Notes under the pieces: generated by a model
Seen by the model: the letters and a program-made list of their open reading frames with translations, nothing else
The model's database searches: none
What the model was told of the DNA's origin: nothing
Translations under genes and position numbers: made by a program
NCBI GenBank assembly: GCA_032191485.1
Contig: JAVDOI010000007.1
Coordinates: 4,908,042-4,972,041, forward strand
DNA: 64,000 nt
Direction of reading: 5' to 3'
Origin: Leptoclinus maculatus
Lineage: Eukaryota; Chordata; Actinopteri; Perciformes; Stichaeidae
In this document: in pieces, positions 11,108-26,600 of the stretch
Position numbering within the stretch: the first letter of the stretch is position 1
Layout: every line of letters begins with the position of its first letter

Positions 11108-14100
11108 CTAAATGTTCTCTGACCTAAAGTGAGACATGCGTTCATCATCCTTCACATCCAAGAACCACGCAGAGTTGAAAAAGTGAGTTGTTTATTTTCA
11201 CCAGTAAAAACATACAGCATCTACTTTTTTTCCCCCTCTCCAATAAGTTTCTTTCAGTTTTTCCATATTGTTTCAAAAACACTTTCACTTCTTCAAATTT
11301 CTAAAGAACAGGTGGAGAGTATTTCTGAGCTCTCTGTGCAGCCTCCTCACGGCAGCTCTTTTCACTGTTAGACAGCGGACTCACAACACCGGCACATACC
11401 GCATCACAGAGACGATACAACGGATCAGCCACGTTTTAGACTTTAGAGTGCATCTCTGTGTCCTGCAGAAATCTCGTTCATCCATTTTTGTGCCGTCTTT
11501 TTTCTCCATATTGTGACAGCTGGTGTTATCTCCAGCGTGTAGAAAACATTCCACACCTGTGGGATAAAGACACACCACCGCTAACGAATGCATTGATAAA
11601 TATCAAAAGTGCATAGGTGTTACAGAAAAATTCAAAATATATAAATCAGTTCAGGGTTCAGCTTCTGAACGGCTCTTTGGCAGTGATGTTTCTGCAGGAC
11701 ACACTGTGCTCTTCGTCCTGTAAAAAACACAAATAGAATGACGTATCGAAACCAAAGACTTTCCCCATGACCGACACCAGCAGCCCTGTTGCCTTTCACT
11801 TCCACGTGTTCCTTCAACACTAAAACATGCTCCTGGAAATACAAAGGAGTGCATGTGCAACTTGAGACATCCCAACTGTCATTTGTGCCTTTTAGTTTAA
11901 TCCACAGATCATGCTCCCACACGTTTCCTGTGCCATTAAGGGCACGCAAATGCACGCAAATGCATGTACAGAAATTATTGGAAAACTTTGTTTTAGAGCT
12001 TAGCAAAGTAAAAAAAAGAAGAAAGAAAATAAAATTCCTGTCATTTAAAAGGGTTTTTTTGGGCACACGTCCAGGCTTCAGCAGAGATCGTTTACTGCAT
12101 CTCTCACATGAGACCTAAAGAGATATTTGTTCCTTTATGTTGACACTACGGGTTTGAGTAGGTCTTTGCCAAGAACTTAACACAATCACCATCCAATAGT
12201 TTCTGTATCGAGAAGGAGCGCAATTAAGTCCCGCCCACACCCGGAGGGAAAAACAATTCATCGCTCTCCATTGACTTTGTCACTTTAAATAAAATGCGTG
12301 AGAGAGGCATAGAGAGATGATACATCGTCCTTATTTTATAGAATTCGAATTATTTTGGCCGTCTTTTGTATACTGTTGATTAGTTGCCTGAAATTAGTAA
12401 TGTTACCGAAATGATTTATGTTGTTTCAAGTTCCAAAAGTAATGATAAGTCCAACTTAACTGCCTCACAAGACTGTTACAAACAGCCACTTTTTCTTCTC
12501 TTGTAGAAAAGTGTGCTAAAAATAATCCTTTGACATGACAATTGAAAAGCAGTGCTCAAAAGTCCACAATAAAAAATAGCACCTGGGACCCAAAGATAAA
12601 ATCTTTGGGACAGTAGACACACTTACAAATGAAATGATTACGTTTATACGTCGAGGTGGTTACCAACTTGTCAGACCTGTCGGAGCGGTAGAGGGGCGGA
12701 GATCTAAACCTCGGTGAGACGAGCCTTGTGGAATTCGTAAAAGCTGCTGGAAAGCAATTCTGTCCTTTAATGCGGTTGTAAAAACATTTAACCAACGGGT
12801 AACGGATGTATTGCAGCCTGCAGAAGGTATATGTGGCGTGTTAAAGTCAGATGGCGTGATTAGCGTCATAGACTGTATATAAGAAGTGGACGAAGTCATT
12901 GTGACACTGTGACCACGGGTCATGAGATCCAATGCAAACTAACAAGTCATCTTATGGTAACGGTGTAATTCTTAATAAAAAACAAGCATTCGTTCTTCAG
13001 TCACCCTTCAATATTTTTAGTGTTTACAGGTTTGGCAGGACAAAACCGGACGTCTTCCATTTACTGCATCCTTCAACTTATAATTCACCACTTTCATCAG
13101 TATTGAAGACACATGATGTAGTTTTTTTTGGTGCATTTATCTAGTGTTGAGTTTCCATTTTCCCACTATGTAGTGTGTTGGCTGTTGTGCAGTGCTGTCT
13201 GAATGGATAGTGAGAATGATTATACCCTTCATGGAGGACTCCATTTATCTCACACTAAACAGTCTGCTATACAGAATTCCCTGTACTCAGCTTTGAGAAA
13301 ATGAATGACCTTATTAACACACATTTGTGTTCATGTTTAGCGTTAACATGTTCACTTTACTAATTGTACATTATTTTTTTAATATTTCTGATGCAACTGC
13401 AGAGCCTCCAATAAAAACCTACAAGAACATTCGGTCATCCACCGGGAATATTTAATTTACACCTCCCAAATTTAAAAAATAATCAAATATTCTCTTGATT
13501 CTCACTGATAGTTACCCGATATGCTGATCCACCGGTAATTGTAAAAATACATTTTAAAAAGAATCAGCCAGACTTTTCTTAATGATAAAGACAGTTTAAA
13601 TCCTCTTTGATGATGGGACCTAAAACTCTCAAACCCAGTCCGTTCATTAACACTGTATTGGTGCACATGTGGTAGGAATACTAGTAAACAGTCAGTGCAA
13701 CCTGAAATAAGGTTTACTGGGTGCAGGTTCACAGGAACCATTTCATTTGGGTTTCTTTGTATTTTTTAAGGGAAACCGCTGAAGTATGTTAATGCTGTCA
13801 TCAATTAAGAGTTTTTGTCTTTACACTGGAATGGTTTTAGTAGTGAATTTCATGACTAATAAGACATTATAGAAACACACACACACACACAAACCTCCCC
13901 CCGTAACAAATAAACAAAGGTTTGTATGAGCGGTCGTCGAAAGCATTCGTCCACCAGACAAGTGTCTGTTTGTGGAGTATCACATTATCTAGGAAGCATC
14001 AGACGGAGAGTGATTCTCTCTTTGTGTGTTAAGACCTGTGCTGTGCCTGTTGGCTTGTTCACCACGCCGCCCAGCACTGATCCAGAGTCTGTGATGTGCA

Positions 14101-14980
14101 GCTTTGTTTTTTTTGTAAGGATTGGTCCCGTGTGGCGCTCCAGCCTCGGCCGGCTGCAGGGGTTGGAGTCTCGGTGGATCCTCCTCCTCCAGTCCGAGTC
14201 CTTTCTCAGAGGGCAATCAACCTGAAAGAGACGAAAGAGAAAGATCAGTGCCGTCCTCAATCAAAGAACATCTCGGTAATGAGTCTCTTTCATCTGCAGC
14301 GACTGGTTCAGTGTTTCTGATGAAGAACGGATTTCCAATCACATCAATCCATGAGCTTTTGTTTTTCCTTCATTGTCTGTAAAAGATCTCAAATCGATTC
14401 AGTTTGAGATAGGGCAGCTTAAAGGTTTCATTTTCACGTCTGTTCAGAGTTGGTTTGCCGACATGTTTTTCAGTGTTTTACAGCAGGCTGAAAACATGCC
14501 GGCTGTCAATTTACGGCCGATATGGCAACAGACTATTTTCTGAATATGAGAATAGTCACATAATAACATTCCCTCTGCCGTCTCCGAGACTTCAGCGGTG
14601 ACGGAAGAATACTTGTATGTAAAAGGCAAGGGGCCAAAAGAAACATCCTGTAATATGACTTTCATCTCAGCTGAAAATAAAATGTAGGATGAGAAAGAGA
14701 ATAAATATCTGGCTTCAGTCGTGCTGCGAAAAAAACGATGTGACATTAGCTGTCACAAGACCAAAAATCGCAATTGTGAACCTCTCAGTTCATTTTGGAT
14801 TTCCATGGAGCGCTAATGTAATGTATTAGCTGGTTAACGACATGTGACGTAGCGCTGGGCATAGTGCCAGTCAATCGCAGCGTTCATTGGTCACTTTAAT
14901 GAGTGAGGCTTTAGAGCTGTGAAAAAATCTTTAAAATATGGTGTGCAGGTTTTATTTAGTTGAATTTATTTAGTTGAGTG
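11108..14980. other. Intergenic, no gene recognised
   Basis: Short open frames only, including a 144-codon minus-strand frame at 11,632-12,066 with no recognisable domain. I see no splice-bounded conserved exon. Confidence 0.55.
12868..12906 (-). repeat. Fish dispersed repeat X, terminal fragment
   Basis: Carries catagactgtatataagaa followed by gtggacgaagtcattgtgac, the same end seen reverse-complemented at about 49,135-49,173. Internal parts of the repeat are absent here. Confidence 0.6.
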
Positions 14981-15238
14981 AAGTAGTTCATGGTTTGTCG
15001 GGAAAAAACTGTATGAAATAACGAGTCCGCATTCTGCGTGGTCCCAGTGCGGTGTTTGCAGAGGAACCACCCGCAGTGGTGGTTCCATATCAATCTGTCA
15101 ATCCTTTCCGTGTCCGGGCGAGGTTTCCCGTGTTGAGTCAAATTGCGGGTGGTTCCTCTGCGAACACCGCACTGGGACCACGCAGAATGCGGACTCGTTA
15201 TTTCATACAGTTTTTTCCCGACAAACCATGAACTACTT
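14981..15238. repeat. Large near-perfect inverted repeat (95-bp arms)
   Basis: Left arm 14,981-15,075 and right arm 15,144-15,238 are reverse complements with one mismatch I could find (an A/G difference within the ggtgttt block), around a 68-nt spacer. The spacer edge adds a smaller inverted pair (ggaaccacc / ggtggttcc). It has no terminal motif or target duplication that I recognise. Confidence 0.95.
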
Positions 15239-15466
15239 CCTTCCTAAGATGTCCTCTTTCTCTCCTCTTCCTTCCAGAAGGCCGACACTTCAGCTATAAG
15301 TATCTATGGGATTTTCTCTCTCAGTAATATAATCCTGACATGTTCTGAGCCGGCTCTCCGACACAACGCTTAATCCCTACAATGACCTACACAAACACTG
15401 ACGAACCGCAGAAATATACAGAAATGTCTGACTACAGTCTCAAAGACAGTTTTTCACATAGATTTA

Positions 15467-15468
<2 letters not shown>

Positions 15469-15520
<52 letters not shown>
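15469..15520. repeat. (GT)n microsatellite
   Basis: About 24 GT units ending in gcgcgc. Confidence 0.95.
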
Positions 15521-15723
15521 CTCTGTGCTTCTACTGGGCTCAGCTCGCAGACTGGTCTCAGATCAGGGACTAATCTGCTGTCAGGCATTAACATAAGAAC
15601 ATTAAAACTGGTTTGCATTCTGCTAAATATGTTGACGCCCGACTAGGAGAAAAAAAGAGAAAAAAAGCAGCTTTGAGAGCAGGAGCAGTGAAAAGATGAG
15701 CTGGAAAATAGAGAAGTAAGGAT

Positions 15724-18961
<3,238 letters not shown>

Positions 18962-19380
18962 GGTCAGGTTCTATATAAGTCTATGAGAAAATGACTACTT
19001 CTCTCTTGATTTATTACCTCAGTAAACATTGTAAACATGAGTTCATGGTCTCAATCTCTAGTTTCAAGTCTTCTTCAATACAGCATGATGTTAATTTAGT
19101 AAATTATAGTCCATTTAGAGTCAAATAGACCATAAAGCAGGGCATGCTTTAGGGCGGGCTTACTGTGATTGACAGGTCGCTGCTGCTACCAGAGACGTAT
19201 ACAGAGTCTCTACGTCACTCCTCCGCATTCCAAATATGGTCACTTCCGTTCATCAGTTGAGCAAAAAAAAACACAACATGGCGATGGCCGTAATCCAAGA
19301 TGGCGACGGCAAAATCGCCGAACTCGAGGCTTCATAACGGCAGTCCACAAACCAATGGGTGACGTCACGAATACTAGTGA
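18962..19380 (+). repeat. Fish dispersed repeat X, copy 1
   Basis: About 420 bp matching 42,893-43,276 (inverted) and 47,489-47,968. Shared blocks include aacatgagttcatggtctca, tttcaagtcttcttcaatac and caaaccaatgggtgacgtca. It contains a full CRE palindrome TGACGTCA at 19,360-19,367. No coding frame; class undetermined. Confidence 0.8.
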
Positions 19381-19522
19381 TACTAGTTTTTGGCGTACTA
19401 ACATAGGGGAAACACCAATAGACTTTTGGGCAATATTGATGATTATCATGATCCAAGAAAAAACAACAACTGGACAGAGACATAAAGAAAAATGTATATT
19501 TGCCGTTATGTCCAGTCGCATC

Positions 19523-19690
19523 TATCCATCATCATCATCATCATCATCTTATCCTTAAAGAGCTGTGAGGGGCTGGAGACAATCCCAGCTGACATTGGGC
19601 TGGAGGTCGCCACTCAATCACAGGGCTGACACACATACCACCAACCGTTCACATTCACGAGCAATTTAGAGCCACTGTGACCTGTGGAAG
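19523..19690 (+). repeat. Common teleost dispersed repeat (ggctggagacaatccc type)
   Basis: Contains an ATC triplet run, then ggctggagacaatcccagct, attgggctggaggtcgcca and gagcaatttagagccactg, in an order I recognise as a widespread teleost repeat, possibly the 3' region of a LINE. Confidence 0.6.
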
Positions 19691-20566
19691 CTCTGTTGAA
19701 CATATAACCTAACCCAGTCCTCTACATCACTGTAGCAACGGGAGACATAAATACACTCGGTCTGACTCTCTTTAACCTACTTCACTTCATATTTACCTAG
19801 TATTATATTCTGCATTCAATTTGAATGTATGTCATTTAGAGCAAGAGTTGAACTTATAAATTCAATGATAAAAACTCAGTCAGTCCTAGAGCTTTTATAA
19901 ACACTGTGGATTTTTGTGCTTCCGTACTGAATTTTCTGAATTGCATCGACTCCACGTGACACCAATCAGTTCAAGTGCTGTAAAACCTTTTGGAGAGACG
20001 CAGGGCCAGACTCCCATCAATCATTCATTGTTATTCTCTGCAAAGTGCCGACTGACGCGAGGGCTCTGGAGGCCGGGATATGAAGTCACAGCTCCATTAA
20101 GCATAAGAGAAGGTTTTGAACCGATAATATATTTTAAGAACGGCTCGTTCTCGCTGGTTTTAAAGTGATGATCATTTGAAGAGAGGTCCACCTATTTTAG
20201 TGAGAATAGGTAAAAGAAACGGGTAGCCTTAATTATGAAAGTCTGTTTCATTTTGAAAGACTGCTCCCTCACCCACATGTGTGTTTTGGTTTCAATTTAG
20301 CTAAATGAACGAGTCTGAAGTTGAGTTTGAGAGAAAAGTCCATATACGCTCAACGCAAAGATGCAGGGGAAAGCAAATCCGCTGTGGGGTGTAAGATTTG
20401 AAGCAAACACAATGTCTACTCAGCAGATTCAGAGCTACGCCTGTATACAAAGGATGCATTCAGGCACAGTGTGGAGTGTAGGTCACCTTCGTTTTGGCAG
20501 CGCCCAAGAGCCCAACTTGCAATCATTGCAGTTACGCACGTAATAAAGAAACAAAAATAGACTACA

Positions 20567-20572
20567 TTTATT
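20567..20572 (-). terminator. klhl25: Candidate klhl25 polyadenylation signal
   Basis: AATAAA on the minus strand, about 62 nt after the klhl25 stop codon. It is the nearest canonical signal I found. It would give a very short 3' UTR, so a distal signal may be the main one. Confidence 0.35.
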
Positions 20573-20633
20573 TTGCCGTTAGTGTCCGTCTTGACAATGT
20601 ACCTGGAATTATTGGCTGCTGGTGTTCTTCCAG

Positions 20634-23600
20634 TTAGGCAGGTAGGTGTTTCCATGTGCTGACAAAGGCGGTGGGGATCAGTGAATAAGGCACAGTGGTG
20701 ATGGAGTTCCAACTGTCTGACGTGGGGTCGTAACAGTCCAACGTCTTACACCGCTGCGTCCCGAAATAGCCCCCGACCACGTACAGCTTGTTTCCCGAGG
20801 CCACGGCGTGGCAGCTCATCCGCTTGGACGTCATGTCCCCGACCCGGGTCCACTGGTTGGTTTCGCAGTCGAAGCGGTAGGCAGAGACGGCGGTGAATTC
20901 GGTGTCGCCGCCCATGATGAAAATCTGGCTGCCCAAGACGGCAGCCGCTGTGTAGCGCCACGGCTGGGGGCATTCGGCCGCAATGTTCCAGCGGTTACCC
21001 ACGGGGTCGTAGCATTGGACCTAGATATAGAGACATAGTAGAGACACCGTCATTTTAGAGTGTAGTCTCAGCCACAGAAGTTTTATTTAGTTGGTTAGAA
21101 AGTGAATTGTGAGGAATTATAAGGAAGGTTGACGTACAAATCCACCAACCTTGGAGGCCTTGTCTCTGTGTATGGTTGTCCCTCCGAAAACAAAGAGTTT
21201 GAGTTTGGCACTGACCACGGCTGCGTTACTGACTCCATCTCTTAGAGGAGCCATCATAGTCCACTTATTACTGAGGGGGTCATACCGCTCCACCTAGGAG
21301 GATGTTATACAGCCACACTTTGATACACTTCATAATTGATTTCCAACAGACATATATGACTTAGAGGTGAAGAATGTGTGCAAGTTGAGTCAAAGTCAGA
21401 CCAGCGCAGATGTTTCACATGATAACAATAAGATTACTGGCTGTATGTGTACGGGACACACACACACATTTATGAATATAGACTAAAAAATTTAACTATT
21501 CTCCTAAAAATAAGTCAATACCTGTTTTAGGGAGACAGATGGAGAGGCAGGAAAAACTCCCGCTATGGCTGTGTGACCTCCAACCACATAGAGACTATTC
21601 TCCAGCTCAGCTGAACCATGGCCAAACCTGGAGAGGAGAAGACCCACATTAACTTCTGTGGTTCTCAATCTTTTTGACCCCTTAATGGATACACATTAGG
21701 TCATGGACCTAAGATTTTGCTGCAGGAACGTCCATCGGAAAAGATTTTAGTTGATTAGGACCAGAATTCCAGTTGTCCGCTAATTTGAGGAGATAACCGC
21801 ACAGGAGAGTAAAACTTGTGATCAGAATAGTCCCTCTGATGACTGTTAATCACATTGGGCTCACGTCTATAGTCAATCAAATGGTGAAAATTAACTAGCC
21901 TTCATTTTGGGGGGGGGGGGACCCCCTGAAAGAAGACAAACTGCAGTCACTGCAAAAGCAAGGTCATTCAAGTGGCATTGCAGCCATTAAGTTAAGCTTT
22001 ACTATAAAATCATTATTGGGTACAACTGTCATGCACTGTGACATGCACGATCAAGCAGACACTTGTGTTATGTATTGGTGCAACAGATCACAGATCGGAT
22101 CAGTACAAAATAAAAAGGCGGCAAATAGAACTTTTTGAGATCCCTGATGATTTTTGTTGCCGCCGATACTAATTGCTGCTCATTTATGATCCATATTGTC
22201 AGATACAGATCCCTTTGTTGATTGATTATAGCAGCTGGTTTACAAGGCTCCGGACTACTTTTATTTTTGGCCACCGTTCATTTTAACTGCCCTGAGCTCA
22301 GTATAAACCATCACAAATTCTAAATGTTATCTTTCGACTTTGTTATAGTCATCTATAGTTATTTTTCTTCAAAAATACACAATTCAAATGATAAGCAAAT
22401 GAAAAATAGCATTTTTATGGATTAAATCAAATCTTGTCATTAGTAGTCTTACTGATGTATTATAAACTGTAAACAGGTCATAATTCATCTCCAATATCTA
22501 TTTGTATTAATGTGAAAACGTCTCCTTCAAACTGGATTTATTCCAAGTTTCTCACCAACACTACATTTTACGAGATTACATGTGAACACATAACGTTATA
22601 ATTGACCTTCGCCCAATACCCATTTTCACCAAAAAGAGCCTGAACGCATCATAATGCAACCAAACGGAACCTTCGTTCGTTAGCTGTTAGAGGTCTTACC
22701 ACGGTTACATGCTCTCCTGTTCATTGATTGATTGTTTATAATGTGACATTATTAAATGCCGATGTCCTGATCATCCGTCCGTTACAAAACTTGTGTTATG
22801 TTATGTGTGTATACAACAGTCAGACTCACTTCATGGCCAAGTGGATAATTGAGTTATCTAGATTAGACTGTTTTTTCTTTTTACACAACTTTGTGTTACT
22901 CTGCATCAAGTTGTTCTTCCGAAAAGACCATTTACTTAGCAAAATAAAAAAAAAATAAAAAAAAACGGAAATGTACCGATATAACTGTTAATATATCTGT
23001 ACACTGCCCCAACCCTATTGTCCCAGTCTACATCTACATGAATGGGTGCCACTCTATAAGAATCTATACCACTCTATATCAACGTGAGCCACTCCACATA
23101 AATTTGAACCCTTCCATGTGAATTGGTAAAACTCTACATAAACTTAAATATTGTCAGACCACACTTAATAGTGGTAGAGTACTATGATATTCGTTTTACT
23201 ATGATGTAACATATGTAGCTCACCTGGCAATTAGCATGGGTGCTCCTTTAGACCACTCCTCGTGGACAGTGTCGTAGATCCAGACGTCTTTAGAGACTCC
23301 GTTCTCTGATCCCCTTCCTCCGGTGACGTAAACCTTGCAGCCAATGGCACACGCACTGAACTCCTTCCTGGGGCTTGGGAGGTCTGCTTTAGGTATGATC
23401 TCCTTGGCTTTATGGTCAACCTAAAGAAGGTCCATCAACAATGGTGGCTATTGAGTTTGTTAACGGAATATTAGTTGAGGTCAATAAAAAGACACACTTA
23501 AAGAAAAATAAATTAAAAAAAAAAAACACATTTTGAAGACATTTCTTTCATTGTAGGACAGTTGTGGATGGCTCGAAGCAGGTGTAGGACTTGGAAACAT

Positions 23601-26600
23601 TGAGAGCTGGCAGAAAACAGAAAGGTGGACTTTGAAAGACATCTGTATTGTTTTTTTTCTGAATTTCAACGAGAATTTGGGTATTCGATCATTGGTTTTT
23701 AATGATATGTATGGGAAAAAATCATCTGGGAGTGGGAATACATTTTTAAAATTACATTAATTTGTTCACATTATTTCTGCTACTATTGCTCTCATTTCTG
23801 TCATATGAATTGACTATGTTGCTATTTTATTATGTTGTTTATTCTGTACACATGACATCTATTACACTTCCGTTCATCTTGGGTGAGCTTCCTCCATTAG
23901 AGTTTTTTTTGGTGGGGAGTTTTTCCTTATTTGTTGCGGGACGATGTCTTCTGTTGTACAGATTGTAAAGCCCCCCCGAGGCAAATTTGCGATTTTTAGC
24001 TCTACAAATGAAATTTAATTGAAAATGTTTATCACAAACATACACCAGGAGCAATGTGAGTTTCAGTGCATTTCTTAAGGCACTGACATGTGGACAGGAA
24101 GACACTGGAATCGAACTGCCAACCCCTCCCTTTATGGCTGGTTGATGTTGCGATTACATGGTGTGCATCTTACACTCCTTGTTTAACCACCATGTGTTAT
24201 TCAAGCAAGTATTATGCAAGACTTGTTTCTAGTAAACTCGTGTAATGTCAAATCATGAATTTAGACGCCATTTTTCATTCAAACCCAGTGAGGTTTTCAC
24301 AGTAACTAGGCTCCTGGACTGTTTAAATGCTATTAGAGACCAAGCAGAAAACTGCTTACAACGGCACTAAGACGGAGGTTCTGGTTATTGCACCAGATGA
24401 AGTTGTCCCTACGATCAAGCAGAGTATTGGTCCACTCTCCTCTGCTGCCCACTTCAACCTGCGTAATCTAGGGGTAATATTTGACCAATCAGTGTCGTTT
24501 GACCCCCATGTTAAGCAGCTGTCTAGGTCCCGTTTCTTCCACCTAAAAATATCAGCAAACTGAGATCTGTAGTATCCACAGCTGAACTAGAGATGATCAT
24601 ACATGCCTTTATCTCTTCACGCATTGATTATTGCAATTCACTTTTCTCCTCACTCAGTGTATCTGCTCTCAACTCAATGATCTTCCAACACTGGTTTAAT
24701 AACTGAGCTAATGCCTCCCATCTCTTTACATTTAACGGGGGATGGTAGCTAGGATTAAATACTAAACACTGCATGTGTTGGATATACTTTAAGCCAAGTA
24801 AACAGGAAACCTTATACTTCATACAACACATGCGGTATCTTTTTACACATGAGAACAGGTCGTCCTGTATAAAAAGGACTGTTTATGTCTTTCACCTGGT
24901 ATATCTTGTCACACATGAAGGTCTGGCCTCCCAGGATAAGCAGCGTGTGGCCTGCCTTACGCGGTCGAGCACAGGGACTAGTCACTACCCCGTCGTTCTG
25001 AAGGATCTTCTTCTTACACTGCATTGCCTCTTCTACTATTGACCTGCAGAGGAGAGTAAAAACACCGTCTGAGAGATGAAGACACGTTTGTCTCGTCGTT
25101 TACTGAACGCTTGGCCTAATTCTCCATGAACTGTGACATGTCTCAATTTCTACAAGAGTCCTTTAGAGACAAGTTCAACTTTGAACGGTAGACCATTTCC
25201 CCAGATGTAAAATCTCCTCAGGTACAGAACTCAATATTGAAAGGCTTCAAAGGAGAGGAGAGGAGAGGGGAGAGGGGGGAAAGAGAAGAGGAGAGAGGAG
25301 GGAAAGAGAAGAGGAGAGAGGGGGAAGAGGAGAGAGGGGAAAAAGGAGAGGAGAGGGGAAATAGGAGAGGAGAGGGGGGAAAGAGAAAAGGAGAGAGAGG
25401 GGAAAGAGAAGAGGAGGGAAAGAGAATAGCAGGGAAAGAGAAGAGAAGAGGAGAAAGAAGAGGAGAGAAAGAGGAGAGGAGAGAGGAAAGGAGAGAGGGG
25501 AAAGAGGAGAGGAGAGATGCTATTCTATGCTTATACAGTGTTTCCCCTAGTAACAGTAGTTGCTCTATGTAACTTGAGTTCTTTGAGTATGAGAACTGCA
25601 AGGAGAGCAAGAGGGAGTGAGACGGTGGTGTAGCAATATCTCCTGGTATTTTAAAATGTGTATCTTTGTACTTTCTAATCATAGGTCGCAGACACTGAAA
25701 TAGAGAGACTCCAGAGCTTTTTGTATCGATTTACACGGCCCCATACCTGCTCCTCTTGTCAGCCATGACCAGCTCCTCACAGGCCACGGCCTCCAGTAGA
25801 CACTCGGACGGCAGCAGAGCCAACCGGATGCCCCTCAGCAGCTCCGGTAAATGATGACGCCGACCCTCCAGGTCGTACCGGACCCACCGCATCACAGAGT
25901 TGAACACGACCTGCCATGGGTCAACAAATAACAATCAAATATTCAGAGAGGAGCATTCAGCTGGTCTGGACACTGTTGCTATTGGTGAAAGCCAGGTAAG
26001 GTATGGAGAGGACCACTCACCTGTTCATCTTCTATTTCCAGCTCATCGCTAAGGATGAGCTCCAGCAGTTTATCTTTAGAGAGACTGTAGAAATCCTCAG
26101 ATTCTCTCACCTAAAGGACAGACCGACATTTTGATTACACGCGTCGTACGTTAAACTTGTAGATCATGACATCAGCAACGCATGGATCTTCAAAAACATC
26201 TATGGTCTATCTCTAGTCCAGCTGTTAACTCTAATTGAGTGATGGGAGGGAGAAGACGACCGAGGGAGGAACAACTGCCAACTTTAATTTAGTCATCTAC
26301 AATCGCACAAATAAAGGTTTAAAGAGTTGAAGAAGTGAGGATAAGCAGAAAAACAGAAAAGACTTCAGAAGCGTATGGGTGACATTGACAACACTGAGTT
26401 AGTGCCAGAAGCCAGGAGACAATGTAACTCTTCGTTACCGTCTCGTAGTGTAGCAGACACATCCTCCACGACAGCTCGTACAGTCTTTTGCACTGATGGG
26501 CGTCTGATAACAGCATCATCCCCAGGCAGTTGGAGGAGTGCAGGTTCTTTTCTAAAAACTCCGCTGCCGCATCCCGGATGTCGTGAAACTGCAGCATGTC

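Noticed and set aside
20746..21038. Frames overlapping the last klhl25 exon (75 codons on the minus strand, 76 on the plus)
   Set aside because: Shadow frames of the GC-rich klhl25 exon.
25218..25682. 154-codon Ser/Pro/Leu/Phe-rich frame and a 111-codon Glu/Arg/Gly-rich frame opposite
   Set aside because: Both arise from the polypurine tract in klhl25 intron 5.
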